A stretch of 64,000 nucleotides of DNA from Hanleya hanleyi (GCA_036873755.1 JAVTVY010020559.1:17541-81540); one strand, 5' to 3'. Positions 1-11,535 are shown, numbered from the stretch's first letter. Numbers and translations: made by a program. Notes: a model not told the origin generated them from the letters alone.

Positions 1-250
1 AGGTACTCGCGCATGCATGCGACGACGTCATTTCCGAGCTCTGAGCTCCACAAGCTTTGAGCTCCAAGAGCTCCGATCCAAGAGCTCTGCCACACGGAAG
101 CTACCACTACCACCGGGCGTTGACGCCCGTCAACGCCCGGTGGTGGTATTGGGGGTGGTGTCTGTAAATATAGGAATGAACATGTGTCCCTCATCAGTCG
201 ACCAATAGGTATGGATTGATGAGGTGCACGTGTACGTTCTGTCAGAGTAC

Positions 251-291
251 CTACTTATGACTGGCGCCTTAGACCACTCGGCCATCCTGAC
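251..291 (-). other. tRNA-Leu 5'-half-like sequence (A box)
   Basis: Read on the minus strand from 291, the sequence begins GTCAGGATGGCCGAGTGG and continues TCTAAGGCGCCAG. That matches the acceptor strand, D arm and Pol III A box of an animal tRNA-Leu as I recall it. No normal T arm or B box follows, so it is a tRNA fragment or the head of a tRNA-derived SINE, not a functional tRNA. The same piece recurs at 3914-3954 and 7526-7566. Confidence 0.55.
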
Positions 292-484
292 TTTACAGTT
301 ATAGTTCACAGTATCAAGTCATATGTAGTATTCATGCACGATGCGACCACCAAGTGTGTAGTTGCGTCTACATGCAGAGAACTACAAGATGACACCCCAC
401 ACCACATATTAGGACCAAGGATGGTCCCTCTCTACCCTAAACATCTTCCTTGACTCCCCCAAAATGCCCACTTTCGCTACTACT

Positions 485-530
485 CCTACTGATGACGTCA
501 CCGATGACGTCACAGATGACGTGGACAGCC
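485..530 (+). promoter_or_regulatory. CRE (TGACGTCA) cluster in the unit leader
   Basis: Three TGACGT-type sites in 40 bp: GATGACGTCACCGATGACGT, then a further TGACGTCACAGATGACGTGG run. These are canonical CREB/ATF half- and full-sites. The cluster recurs in copies 2 (about 4148-4193) and 3 (about 7760-7805), and similar sites occur at 3430-3450 and 3538-3560. Regulatory role is inferred from motif density only. Confidence 0.55.
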
Positions 531-720
531 CACAAATAGGGGTCTACACCCCGAGAGCTACAAAATGACACATCCCACGACCCATTCGGACCAAGAATGG
601 GTCCTCTCTACCCCAAACACACCCTGACGCACCCTGAAAATGACCACTTTACTTACTACATCCAACTGCGCATGCGCAGATTGATGCGACTTGCAATAAA
701 AAACACGCCATGCTGACTCT

Positions 721-1830
721 ACCCCACACAAGCTTCACTTTGACACCTCCCACGACCCACTTGGACCACTAGTGGTCCATATCGGCCACAAAATGTCTAT
801 TTCCATACTACGGCCTGCCTGCGCATGCCATATCGGCCACAAAATGTCTATTTCCATACTACGGCCTGCCTGCGCATGCGCAGAATGACGATATTCCAAC
901 CCCCACATCCGCCCAGCCGGATGCTCCATCACGTGTGCTTCACATTGATACCTCACTTGACTCCATAGGACCAATAGTGGCCCACCTAAACCCCAAAACG
1001 TTCCTTCCAAAGCACTTTTCCTACAATTCCCTGTCTGCGCATGCGCAGAATGTTGAACACGAACAACACACTTGTCCAGCCGGATGCTCCTTCATGAATG
1101 CTTCGCATCGATACCTCATACGACTCCATAGGACCACGAGTGGCCCACATAAATCCCAAAACGTCTATTTCCATACCCTTTTCCCACAATTCTCTGTCTG
1201 CGCATGCGCAGAATGTTCAACACGGACGACACACTAGTCCAGCCGGATGCTCCCTCACATAGGCTTTACATTGATACATCACTCAACTCCATTGGCCCAT
1301 TAGTGGCCCACCTAGACCCCAAAACGTCTATTTCCATACACTTTGTCTACTGCGCATGCGCAGAATGACGTCAGTTCCACGTCATACTAGTTCAGGCGGA
1401 TGCTCCTTCACGACTGTTTTACATTCATACCTCATACGACTCCATCGGACGACTAGTGGCCCACCTAAACCCCAAAACGTCTATTTCCATACCCTTTTCC
1501 CACAATTCCCTGTCTGCGCATGCGCAGAATGTTGAACACGGTATGTTGAACACTAGTCCAGGTGGATGCCCCCTCATATAGGCTTCACATTGATACCTCA
1601 CTCGACTCCATAGGACCACGAGTGGCCCACCTCGACCCCAAAACGTCTATTTCCATATTCTTTTCCCACAATTCCCTGTCTGCGCATGCGCAGAATGTTG
1701 AACACGGCAGAGGCACTAGTCCAGGCGGATGCCCCTTCACAAAAGCTTCACATTGATACCTCATACGACTCCATCGGCCCATTAGGGGATCCCCTCGATC
1801 CTAAAACGTCTGGCCGTTTCATCGGACACT
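721..1830 (+). repeat. NRF1-palindrome tandem array, unit 1
   Basis: Imperfect tandem repeats of about 150-170 bp. A typical unit contains GCTTCACATTGATACCTCA, GGCCCACCTA, CCCCAAAACGTCTATTTCC and the palindrome TGCGCATGCGCA. The palindrome lies at 871, 1036, 1199, 1351, 1515 and 1681, with another outside the array at 667. TGCGCATGCGCA fits the consensus of the metazoan factor NRF1. Several units also hold TGACGTCA. ORFs called across the array are by-products of the repeat. Confidence 0.88.
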
Positions 1831-1845
1831 CTGTCAACCACCAAG

Positions 1846-2769
1846 ATGTTCACTTGCACAACTTGCCAGAATCAGTTTACTCGTCTAGAACATTTACGAC
1901 GTCGCGAGGCCTCCACCCACAACGATGCACGGTGTACTTGTATAATCTGCGCACGGTCATTCAATCGGGTGGATAATTTACTGCGCCATGAGAGGGCACT
2001 CCACAAGGGTGCGAGGGTACAATGTAACGATTGTGGTCGACTCTTCAAACGACCCAGTCGGTTAAGACAGCACCAACGTTTGATTCATGCCCCGTCTCTA
2101 CGGTTTGGGCGACAACTTTCCACTAAAGAGGAGCCGCGGAAGGTCAGACCCAGTGAAGATGAACCCGGGGAGACGAACGCCACTGGTGATGCGATGACGA
2201 AGAGCCCGCCTATACCCATAGTCCAGGAGGGCCTGGATATCCAGCCGGACCCCAGCGTTACGGTTTCGAGTCATACGCCTGACAACATCGAACATTTTTT
2301 GGAAGATGCAGTGGATGCTCCTAGCGATCTGTTACAGGACGCCCATCCAGTGAGTGACATCTATCGGCGCCATTGGACCATGATACGGCACTGTTTCCAC
2401 CGTCATCGCCCTATTCAAGATATCTACAATTTTCGACTGACCGACCTCGCCCGTCTACGCAGCTACATGGAAGCCATTTTCAATGACCAAGCTACGTCCT
2501 TCAAATTAAATCTGGCGTTTGGTTATGTGCTGCAGCATAAGGAGACAGATCAAGTCCGATACTTTTACCCGAGCAGTAACATCCGGGTATTTGACCAACC
2601 GTTTACCATCATTAACCGGGCGTCGCTAGAGACGATGCTGGAGAAACTGGACACCGTGGATCCCTTGGAATGGGCCCAACAACAACGCCCCAACACCAAG
2701 TGGATAGTGGAGAGGGTCACCAATGTTACGTTTTTCGTGACCAAGCTGACCGACCAACCCATCGGTTGA
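1846..2769 (+). CDS. Three C2H2 zinc fingers + Polinton polymerase N-terminal-like region (307 aa), intact
   Basis: Starts at an ATG just after the array. Residues 1-80 hold three C2H2 fingers (CTTCQNQF...H, CIICARSF...H, CNDCGRLF...H), suggesting nucleic-acid binding. Residues 80-165 are acidic and low in structure. The C-terminal half (about 175-307) contains FKLNLAFGYVLQHKE, QQRPNTKW and VTNVTFFVTKL, a pattern I recall from the region N-terminal to the exonuclease and palm of Polinton protein-primed DNA polymerase B; this assignment rests on memory and needs a profile search. A full polymerase is about 1,000 residues or more, so only the head is present and it ends at a clean stop. A decayed inverted copy lies inside the Polinton at 13196-14166. 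Could instead be a domesticated regulator. Poly(A) signals follow at 2887 and about 2988. Confidence 0.7.
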   Translation: MFTCTTCQNQFTRLEHLRRREASTHNDARCTCIICARSFNRVDNLLRHERALHKGARVQCNDCGRLFKRPSRLRQHQRLIHAPSLRFGRQLSTKEEPRKVRPSEDEPGETNATGDAMTKSPPIPIVQEGLDIQPDPSVTVSSHTPDNIEHFLEDAVDAPSDLLQDAHPVSDIYRRHWTMIRHCFHRHRPIQDIYNFRLTDLARLRSYMEAIFNDQATSFKLNLAFGYVLQHKETDQVRYFYPSSNIRVFDQPFTIINRASLETMLEKLDTVDPLEWAQQQRPNTKWIVERVTNVTFFVTKLTDQPIG

Positions 2770-2943
2770 ACGCGTCACCCGTGCACTGATGAATACCATA
2801 ACATGCCGTACAGACTCTATATGTCTACATGCTGGTCGTTGACTTGAGCTCAGTAAACACTTGTACCTAATGTGACGGTGCGTTAAATAATAAAACATGG
2901 TGTTTGATATTTCAATTTGTTTTGCTATGAACATACTAAACAT

Positions 2944-2994
2944 ACATGGGCGGCTCCCCCAGCCTAGGTATGATGTAACATTGGGGATAATAAA
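2944..2994 (+). terminator. 3' module: GGCTCCCCCAGC hairpin plus GGGGATAATAAA
   Basis: Downstream of the finger ORF, CATAC...GTATG arms flank GGCTCCCCCAGCC. About 15 bases later comes GGGGATAATAAA, containing the poly(A) signal AATAAA. The same arrangement is at 6556-6606 (copy 2), on the minus strand at 13040-13092, and, with a different stem, after the ATPase gene at 18792-18855. An upstream AATAAA lies at 2887. Confidence 0.6.
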
Positions 2995-3044
2995 CTGTAT
3001 GAACATTGTTGAACTTGTTGTTATTCATGAAAACTGCTATGCGG

Positions 3045-3355
3045 TTGTATAATACAGAATATATATTGTATAATACAGGCCATATATGATACAATACAGG
3101 ACAGATATGGTATAATACAGCACAGATTTGATATAATACAGGACAGATACTGTATAATACAGCACAGAATTGGTATAATACAGAACATATATTGTATAAT
3201 ACAGGACAAATATGACACAATACAGGACAGATTTGGTATAATACAGGACAGATATTGTATAACACAGGACATATATGGTATAATACAGCACAGATTTGGT
3301 ATAATGCGAGACAGATATGGTATAATACAGCAAAGATATGGTATAATGCATGACA
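3045..3355 (+). repeat. AT-rich minisatellite, about 20-bp units
   Basis: About 15 imperfect repeats of the type GGTATAATACAGGACAGATA. They create long minus-strand ORFs of Cys-Ile-Ile-Pro-Tyr or Val-Leu-Tyr-Tyr-Thr-Ile periodicity in several frames, which are repeat artefacts. Recurs at 6657-6967. Confidence 0.88.
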
Positions 3356-4383
3356 GATATGGATAGTCCATCTCTATCGCAAATACCTTCCTTCACTGCC
3401 CCAAAATGCCCACTTTCGCTACTACTCGTACTGATGACGTCACCAATGACGCCACAGATGCTGTGGACATCCCGCAAATCGTGGGAAAAAATTGGCACTG
3501 AGCCAATTATAAAACTTGTTCTTTCGCTACTACTCGTACTGATGACGTCACCGATGAAGTCACAGATGCTTTGGACATCCCTCAAATGGAGTCTACGCCC
3601 CGAGAACTGCAAGATGACACTTCCCACGACGCATTCGGTACACCAGGGTGCAGTGTGCAGCACAGGTACTCGCGCATGCATGCGACGATGTCATTTCTGA
3701 GCTCTGGGCTCCACAAGCTTTGAGCTCCAAGAGCTCCGATCCAAGAGCTCTGCCACACGGGAGCTACCACTTCCACCGGGCGTTGACGCCCGTCAACGCC
3801 CGGTGGTGGTATTGGGGGTGGTGTCTGTAAATATAGGAATGAACATGTGTCCCTCATCAGTCGACCAATAGATATGGATTGATGAGGTGCACGTGTACGT
3901 TCTGTCAGAGAACCTACTTATGACTGGCGCCTTAGACCACTCGGCCATCCTGACTTTACAGTTATAGTTCACAGTATCAAGTCATATGTAGTATTCATGC
4001 ACGATGCGACCACCAAGTGTGTAGTTGCGTCTACATGCAGAGAACTACAAGATGACACCCCACACCACATATTAGGACCAAGGATGGTCCCTCTCTACCC
4101 TAAACATCTTCCTTGACTCCCCCAAAATGCCCACTTTCGCTACTACTCCTACTGATGACGTCACCGATGACGTCACAGATGACGTGGACAGCCCACAAAT
4201 AGGGGTCTACACCCCGAGAGCTACAAAATGACACATCCCACGACCCATTCGGACCAAGAATGGGTCCTCTCTACCCCAAACACACCCTGACGCACCCTGA
4301 AAATGACCACTTTACTTACTACATCCAACTGCGCATGCGCAGATTGATGCGACTTGCAATAAAAAACACGCCATGCTGACTCT

Positions 4384-5442
4384 ACCCCACACAAGCTTCA
4401 CTTTGACACCTCCCACGACCCACTTGGACCACTAGTGGTCCATATCGGCCACAAAATGTCTATTTCCATACTACGGCCTGCCTGCGCATGCGCAGAATGA
4501 CGATATTCCAACCCCCACATCCGCCCAGCCGGATGCTCCATCACGTGTGCTTCACATTGATACCTCACTTGACTCCATAGGACCAATAGTGGCCCACCTA
4601 AACCCCAAAACGTTCCTTCCAAAGCACTTTTCCTACAATTCCCTGTCTGCGCATGCGCAGAATGTTGAACACGAACAACACACTTGTCCAGCCGGATGCT
4701 CCTTCATGAATGCTTCGCATCGATACCTCATACGACTCCATAGGACCACGAGTGGCCCACATAAATCCCAAAACGTCTATTTCCATACCCTTTTCCCACA
4801 ATTCTCTGTCTGCGCATGCGCAGAATGTTCAACACGGACGACACACTAGTCCAGCCGGATGCTCCCTCACATAGGCTTTACATTGATACATCACTCAACT
4901 CCATTGGCCCATTAGTGGCCCACCTAGACCCCAAAACGTCTATTTCCATACACTTTGTCTACTGCGCATGCGCAGAATGACGTCAGTTCCACGTCATACT
5001 AGTTCAGGCGGATGCTCCTTCACGACTGTTTTACATTCATACCTCATACGACTCCATCGGACGACTAGTGGCCCACCTAAACCCCAAAACGTCTATTTCC
5101 ATACCCTTTTCCCACAATTCCCTGTCTGCGCATGCGCAGAATGTTGAACACGGTATGTTGAACACTAGTCCAGGTGGATGCCCCCTCATATAGGCTTCAC
5201 ATTGATACCTCACTCGACTCCATAGGACCACGAGTGGCCCACCTCGACCCCAAAACGTCTATTTCCATATTCTTTTCCCACAATTCCCTGTCTGCGCATG
5301 CGCAGAATGTTGAACACGGCAGAGGCACTAGTCCAGGCGGATGCCCCTTCACAAAAGCTTCACATTGATACCTCATACGACTCCATCGGCCCATTAGGGG
5401 ATCCCCTCGATCCTAAAACGTCTGGCCGTTTCATCGGACACT
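4384..5442 (+). repeat. NRF1-palindrome tandem array, unit 2
   Basis: Same array as unit 1, offset by 3,612 bp, nearly identical and ending just upstream of the second finger ORF. Confidence 0.88.
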
Positions 5443-5457
5443 CTGTCAACCACCAAG

Positions 5458-6315
5458 ATGTTCACTTGCACAACTTGCCAGAATCAGTTTACTCGTCTAG
5501 AACATTTACGACGTCGCGAGGCCTCCACCCACAACGATGCACGGTGTACTTGTATAATCTGCGCACGGTCATTCAATCGGGTGGATAATTTACTGCGCCA
5601 TGAGAGGGCACTCCACAAGGGTGCGAGGGTACAATGTAACGATTGTGGTCGACTCTTCAAACGACCCAGTCGGTTAAGACAGCACCAACGTTTGATTCAT
5701 GCCCCGTCTCTACGGTTTGGGCGACAACTTTCCACTAAAGAGGAGCCGCGGAAGGTCAGACCCAGTGAAGATGAACCCGGGGAGACGAACGCCACTGGTG
5801 ATGCGATGACGAAGAGCCCGCCTATACCCATAGTCCAGGAGGGCCTGGATATCCAGCCGGACCCCAGCGTTACGGTTTCGAGTCATACGCCTGACAACAT
5901 CGAACATTTTTTGGAAGATGCAGTGGATGCTCCTAGCGATCTGTTACAGGACGCCCATCCAGTGAGTGACATCTATCGGCGCCATTGGACCATGATACGG
6001 CACTGTTTCTACCGTCATCGCCCTATTCAAGATATCTACAATTTTCGACTGACCGACCTCGCCCGCCTAGGCAGCTACGTGGAAGCCATCTTCAATGACC
6101 AAGCAACGTCCTTCAAATTAAATCTGGCGTTTGGTTATGTGCTGCAGCATAAGGAGACAGATCAATTCCGATACTTTTACCCGAGCAGTAACATCCGGGT
6201 ATTTGACCAACCGTTTACCATCATTAACCGGGCGTCGCTAGAGACGATGCTGGAGAAACTGGACACCGTGGATCCCTTGGAATGGGCCCAACAACAACGC
6301 CCCAACACCAAGTGA
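5458..6315 (+). CDS. Second copy of the finger/polymerase-N ORF, truncated by a nonsense change (285 aa)
   Basis: Same protein as 1846-2769 with a few substitutions. A TGG codon in copy 1 reads TGA here at 6313-6315, removing the last 22 residues including the VTNVTFF segment. The three fingers and the central region are intact. Otherwise the downstream sequence is unchanged, so the stop is recent. Whether it is expressed cannot be judged from sequence. Confidence 0.65.
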   Translation: MFTCTTCQNQFTRLEHLRRREASTHNDARCTCIICARSFNRVDNLLRHERALHKGARVQCNDCGRLFKRPSRLRQHQRLIHAPSLRFGRQLSTKEEPRKVRPSEDEPGETNATGDAMTKSPPIPIVQEGLDIQPDPSVTVSSHTPDNIEHFLEDAVDAPSDLLQDAHPVSDIYRRHWTMIRHCFYRHRPIQDIYNFRLTDLARLGSYVEAIFNDQATSFKLNLAFGYVLQHKETDQFRYFYPSSNIRVFDQPFTIINRASLETMLEKLDTVDPLEWAQQQRPNTK

Positions 6316-6555
6316 ATAGTGGAGAGGGTCACCAATGTTACGTTTTTCGTGACCAAGCTGACCGACCAACCCATCGGTTGAACGCGTCACCCGTGCACTG
6401 ATGAATACCATAACATGCCGTACAGACTCTATATGTCTACATGCTGGTCGTTGACTTGAGCTCAGTAAACACTTGTACCTAATGTGACGGTGCGTTAAAT
6501 AATAAAACATGGTGTTTGATATTTCAATTTGTTTTGCTATGAACATACTAAACAT

Positions 6556-6606
6556 ACATGGGCGGCTCCCCCAGCCTAGGTATGATGTAACATTGGGGAT
6601 AATAAA
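6556..6606 (+). terminator. 3' hairpin/poly(A) module, unit 2
   Basis: Copy of the 2944-2994 module with the same loop GGCTCCCCCAGC and GGGGATAATAAA. Confidence 0.6.
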
Positions 6607-6656
6607 CTGTATGAACATTGTTGAACTTGTTGTTATTCATGAAAACTGCTATGCGG

Positions 6657-6967
6657 TTGTATAATACAGAATATATATTGTATAATACAGGCCATATATG
6701 ATACAATACAGGACAGATATGGTATAATACAGCACAGATTTGATATAATACAGGACAGATACTGTATAATACAGCACAGAATTGGTATAATACAGAACAT
6801 ATATTGTATAATACAGGACAAATATGACACAATACAGGACAGATTTGGTATAATACAGGACAGATATTGTATAACACAGGACATATATGGTATAATACAG
6901 CACAGATTTGGTATAATGCGAGACAGATATGGTATAATACAGCAAAGATATGGTATAATGCATGACA
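6657..6967 (+). repeat. AT-rich minisatellite, unit 2
   Basis: Copy of 3045-3355 at 3,612 bp offset. Confidence 0.88.
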
Positions 6968-7275
6968 GATATGGATAGTCCATCTCTATCGCAAATACCT
7001 TCCTTCACTGCCCCAAAATGCCCACTTTCGCTACTACTCGTACTGATGACGTCACCAATGACGCCACAGATGCTGTGGACATCCCGCAAATCGTGGGAAA
7101 AAATTGGCACTGAGCCAATTATAAAACTTGTTCTTTCGCTACTACTCGTACTGATGACGTCACCGATGAAGTCACAGATGCTTTGGACATCCCTCAAATG
7201 GAGTCTACGCCCCGAGAACTGCAAGATGACACTTCCCACGACGCATTCGGTACACCAGGGTGCAGTGTGCAGCAC

Positions 7276-9590
7276 AGGTACTCGCGCATGCATGCGACGA
7301 CGTCATTTCTGAGCTCTGGGCTCCACAAGCTTTGAGCTCCAAGAGCTCCGATCCAAGAGCTCTGCCACACGGGAGCTACCACTTCCACCGGGCGTTGACG
7401 CCCGTCAACGCCCGGTGGTGGTATTGGTGGTGGTGTCTGTAAATATAGGAATGAACATGTGTCCCTCATCAGTCGACCAATGCATATGGATTGATAAGGT
7501 GCACGTGTACGTTCTGTCAGAGAACCTACTCAGGACTGGCGCCTTAGACCACTCGGCCATCCTGACTTTACAGTTATAGTTCACAGTATCAAGTCATATG
7601 TAGTATTCATGCACGATGCGACCACCAAGTGTGTAGTTGCGTCTACATGCAGAGAACTACAAGATGACACCCCACACCACATATTAGGACCAAGGATGGT
7701 CCCTCTCTACCCTAAACATCTTCATTGACTCCCCCAAAATGCCCACTTTCGCTACTACTCCTACTGATGACGTCACCGATGACGTCACAGATGACGTGGA
7801 CAACCCACAAATCGGGGTCTACACCCCGAGAGCTACAAAATGACACATCCAACGACCCATACGGACCAAGAATGGGTCCTCTCTAACCCAAACACACCCC
7901 GACGCTCCCTGAAAATGACCACTTTACTTACTACACCCAACTGCGCATGCGCAGATTGACGCGACTTGCAATACAAAACACGCCATGCTGACTCTACCTC
8001 ACACAAGCTTCACTTTGACACCTCCCACGACCCACTTGGACCACTAGTGGTCCATATCGGCCACAAAATGTCTATTTCCATACTACGGCCTGCCTGCGCA
8101 TGCGCAGAATGACGATATTCCTACCCCCACATCCACCCAGTCGGATGCTCCCTCACGTGTGCTTCACATTGATACCTCACTTGACTCCATCGGACCAATA
8201 ATGGCCCACCTAAACCCCAAAACGTTCCTTCCAAAGCACTTTTCCTACAATTCCCTGTCTGCGCATGCGCAGAATGTTGAACACGAACAACACACTTGTC
8301 CAGGCGGATGCTCTTTCACGAATGCTTCGCAACGATACCTCATACGACTCCATAGGACCACGAGTGGCCCACCTAAACCCCAAAAACGTCTATTTCCATA
8401 CCCTTTTCCCACAATTCTCTGTCTGCGCATGCGCAGAATGTTCAACACGGACGACACACTAGTCCAGGCGGATGCTCCCTCACATATCCCTCACATAGGC
8501 TTTACATTGATACATCACTCAACTCCATTGGCCCATTAGTGGCCCACCTAGACCCCAAAACGTCTATTTCCATACACTTTGTCTACTGCGCATGCGCAGA
8601 ATGACGTCAGTTCCACGTCATACTAGTCCAGGCGGATGCTCCTTCACGACTGTTTTACATTGATACCTCATACAACTCCATCGGACGACTAGTGGCCCAC
8701 CTAAACCCCAAAACGTCTATTTCCATACCCTTTTCCCACAATTCCCTGTCGGCGCATGCGCAGAATGTTGAATACGGCAGAGGCACTAGTCCAGGTGGAT
8801 GCCCCCTTACATAGGCTTCACATTGATATCTCACTCGACTCCATAGGACCACGAGTGGCCCACCTCGACCCCAAAACGTCTATTTCCATATCCTTTTCCC
8901 ACAATTCCCTGTCTGCGCATGCGCAGAATGTTGAACACGGCAGAGACACTAGTCCAGGCGGATGCCCCTTCACAAGAGCTTTACATTGATACCTCATACG
9001 ACTCCATCGGCCCATTAGGGGCTCCCCTCGATCCTAAAACGTTTATTTCCATATCCTTGGTCTACTGCGCATGCGCAGAATGACGTCAGTTCCACGTCAC
9101 ACCCAACCCGTCGGATGCCCCTTCACGAATGCTTCACATGGATACCTCATACGACTCCATAGGACCACTAGTGGCGCACCCAGACCCCAAAACGTCTATT
9201 TGCATATCCTTTTCCCACAATTCCTTGGGGCGCATGCGCAGAATGTTGACAACGGCTGAGACACTAGTCCAGGCGGATGCCCTCTCACATAGGCTTCACA
9301 GTGATACCTCACTCAACTCCATTGGACCATTAGTGGTCCACCTAGACCCCAACACGTCTATTTCCATACCCTTTGTCCACCGCGCATGCGCAGAATGACG
9401 ATATTTCAACCCCACACCCAGCCCATCAGATGCCCCTTCACGAATGCTTCACATTGATACCTCATACGACCCAATCGGACAAAGCAGCGTATTTGAAGTG
9501 TGGAGACTACTTTTTCTCCGCAGAAGCTTTTTCCCGCGACCGCATCACCACCAGACATGACCGCATCACCGCGGAGGAATACAAGGTCAA
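7276..9590 (+). repeat. Tandem unit, partial copy 3 running into a Polinton terminal-repeat edge
   Basis: Repeats the leader and the array of copies 1 and 2 with more substitutions, then continues as a longer array to about 9480 instead of entering the ORF. From about 9485 to 9590 the sequence (a run with CTACTTTTTCTCCGC followed by CCGCATCACC) matches the reverse complement of 60030-60130, the outer part of the terminal repeat of the second Polinton. Copy 3 therefore joins a Polinton-type terminal repeat. Confidence 0.8.
7985..9480 (+). repeat. NRF1-palindrome tandem array, unit 3 (expanded)
   Basis: Longer and more diverged version of the array with about nine units. Palindromes TGCGCATGCGCA or one-base variants occur near 8097, 8263, 8427, 8587, 8755, 8917, 9067, 9231 and 9382. 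No finger ORF follows. Confidence 0.85.
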
Positions 9591-10215
9591 AGGTTGCCAG
9601 ACCTATAGTGGTCAAAACTTGGCACACAGCCAATGCTGATGCAATCTATAACCTTGAGCTGGTGGCGCCCCCTGTCGGACGCTCCACGGGAATCAAGAGT
9701 TACCCCTCAAGTTTTAAGTGCAAAGAGGGCAATGCTACCTTTTTTGCGGTGAACATACTACTGTCGTTTTATTCGACCTGCCAATGAAACGCATCTTTTT
9801 TTCACGTGATTTATATCTACGTCTGTTCAAAATGGCCATTTTGAGGCGACACTGGTAACAGGAAAGATCACATGATCTTGAAGAATGTGTTCCGCGGGAA
9901 CTATCAATTTGGTGAACCTTTTGCTCATCGTGTGCGCTGAAACCACACGAAAGCTAGCCCCTAGCTGAGCTAACAGGCAATTGGGGTGATTTGCTCAGGG
10001 AATAGCGCTCCTGTGCGCCGGGCTTTACCACTGCAGCAAACAACACTCCCCATATAGAAGTATTCTCCCAGGCTTCAGCGACCCCACTCAATAGCGACTC
10101 ACTCCGCGGCCTGACTTCAAGGACGAATTACCAAGCACAGAGATCATGACTACACAATCCATTTAGGATATCGACACGGACATATTCGGATAGCACACGT
10201 TGGATGACAGTTTCT
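9591..10215. other. No gene seen
   Basis: Unique-looking sequence between the array edge and the next tandem repeat. No convincing ORF. Short inverted matches such as AAAATGGCCATTTTGAGG at about 9828-9845 are the only structure noticed. Confidence 0.5.
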
Positions 10216-10219
10216 GACC

Positions 10220-10690
10220 AGATCCTGGTCGTAGTCTCGATGTATGGATGAATAACGTTCCTGGTGGCCAGTAGTTACCCAGTGTAGGTAATATGTATGA
10301 ATGTAAAGTCCCGGCCTGGAGGCCGGAGGTTTGTGTGGGTAAGCGTGAATGTATGGCAGGTCCTGCCCGAGATCGGTGATCTGAGGTTAATAGTAAATGG
10401 ATGGATAACGTTTCTGGCCGGAGCTGGTTGTCACTCAGTGTAAGTAATATGTATGAATGTGAAGTCCCGGCCGGAAGGCCGGTGACTTGTGCCTGAAATC
10501 ATGATGGCAGGTCCTGGCCGGGATCGGTGATCTGAGTGTGTAAGTAACGTTCATGGCCGGAGCCGGTGGTCACCCAGTGTTGGTAATACGCATGAATGTC
10601 ACGTCTTGCCCAGGTGGCGGGAGCCTCTTGTGTGTTAGCATGAATGGATGGCAGCTCCTGGTCGGGAGGCCGGCTGGCTGTGTATAAGTA
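10220..10690 (+). repeat. Tandem repeat, about 145-bp period, three units
   Basis: The block TGGATGRATAACGTTYCTGG, then a GGTAATATGTATGAATG-type stretch and GGCAGGTCCTG, occurs at about 10245, 10400 and 10543. GC-rich GGCCGG palindromes (for example CCGGCCGGAAGGCCGG near 10466) sit inside each unit. No coding potential. Confidence 0.75.
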
Positions 10691-10699
10691 AATGTATGG

Positions 10700-11535
10700 A
10701 TAGATGCTGTTTATGCTGAGTTTACAATTAATTTGATACAACCGAAATCATCTTAAGGATGTCCGCTGCTGGTAAATCAAAGTAATTAACTTTTTGAATA
10801 ATGTGTATTGTTGCATTCATAATTGCGTAATATGAGGAAAAACAAAGAAAAAAATATAGGTTGGTGTGCGTTTTTTAGCTGTAGGCAACGTTAAGTGGAC
10901 CGACCCATGCTCAATTTGATAACACAGAAAGCATAGGGAATAGCCCTAGTTTTGAAGCATATTCATGAAAAATTCATATAAATAGTATTTAACTTTTTCT
11001 TATATTCTAACTGTTTGCAGATAATCACAATGTCTATCAAAATTTAGCAAATTGGATGGATGTTGCTGTGCAAAATTCTCGGCTAGAAGGCTTTTAAAGG
11101 AAATCCCCATCTCTTAACCTAGGGAAGGGAGATAACCCAATAGAAAAACAGGCAAAATGGCTGCCAAAGTCAAAAACCATCAGCGGACATCCTTAACAGG
11201 AAAACAGTACCAGCCAATATCATTATTTCCTACCAGCTGCAGGTGTAGTTAAATACAATTACACAAGACACCCGAGAACGCGAACCGTCGATATAATTTG
11301 GCAGTTGGCCAACGTACAATAACCTTGATTGTGTCTAAGCTGAATTTCGGGGACCGCCCGAGAATGGAAGCCGTTCAGGCCGTCCCGTCACAATTCAAGT
11401 AATAAACAATAAGATGATTCTTTAAAGTTGCTGCAGATTAAATGCCTCTGGATTCGCCACTTCGGCCGCTCTTCAGTCGTAGTCGAATAATTACTGGCCA
11501 ACAAAGTCTTCCTCAGTCTTCATCACGATTCTATC
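10700..11535. other. No gene seen
   Basis: AT-rich, stop-rich in all frames. Contains two nearby inverted phrases (GGATGTCCGCTG at 10757 and CAGCGGACATCC at 11180-11191) that could be the ends of an old transposon of about 435 bp. Confidence 0.4.

Larger units (their letters stand above)
1..3663 (+). repeat. Tandem 3.6-kb unit, copy 1
   Basis: First of three tandem copies. The segment starting GGTACTCGCGCATGCATGCG at position 2 recurs at 3665 and 7277, and matching points after position 900 lie exactly 3,612 bp apart. Copy 1 is 51 bp longer because a stretch containing ATCGGCCACAAAATG is locally doubled at 781 and 832. Order inside the unit: CRE-rich leader, NRF1-like repeat array, finger/polymerase-N ORF, 3' hairpin and poly(A) signal, AT-rich minisatellite, second CRE-rich stretch. 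Copies 1 and 2 differ at only scattered bases, so the duplication is recent. Confidence 0.93.
3664..7275 (+). repeat. Tandem 3.6-kb unit, copy 2
   Basis: Near-identical second copy, 3,612 bp long. It lacks the extra 51-bp segment of copy 1. Its finger/polymerase-N ORF is shortened by a nonsense change at 6313-6315. Confidence 0.93.

Noticed and set aside
735..1976. Many 60-100-codon ORFs on both strands of the NRF1-type arrays
   Set aside because: Same peptide phrases recur in every array and in both orientations; they follow the 150-170-bp repeat, with no independent coding signal.
3021..3681. Long minus-strand ORFs of 109-214 codons (and copies at 6548-7293)
   Set aside because: They translate the 20-bp minisatellite in several frames at once (Cys-Ile-Ile-Pro-Tyr or Val-Leu-Tyr-Tyr-Thr-Ile periodicity); open frames are a by-product of repeat length.
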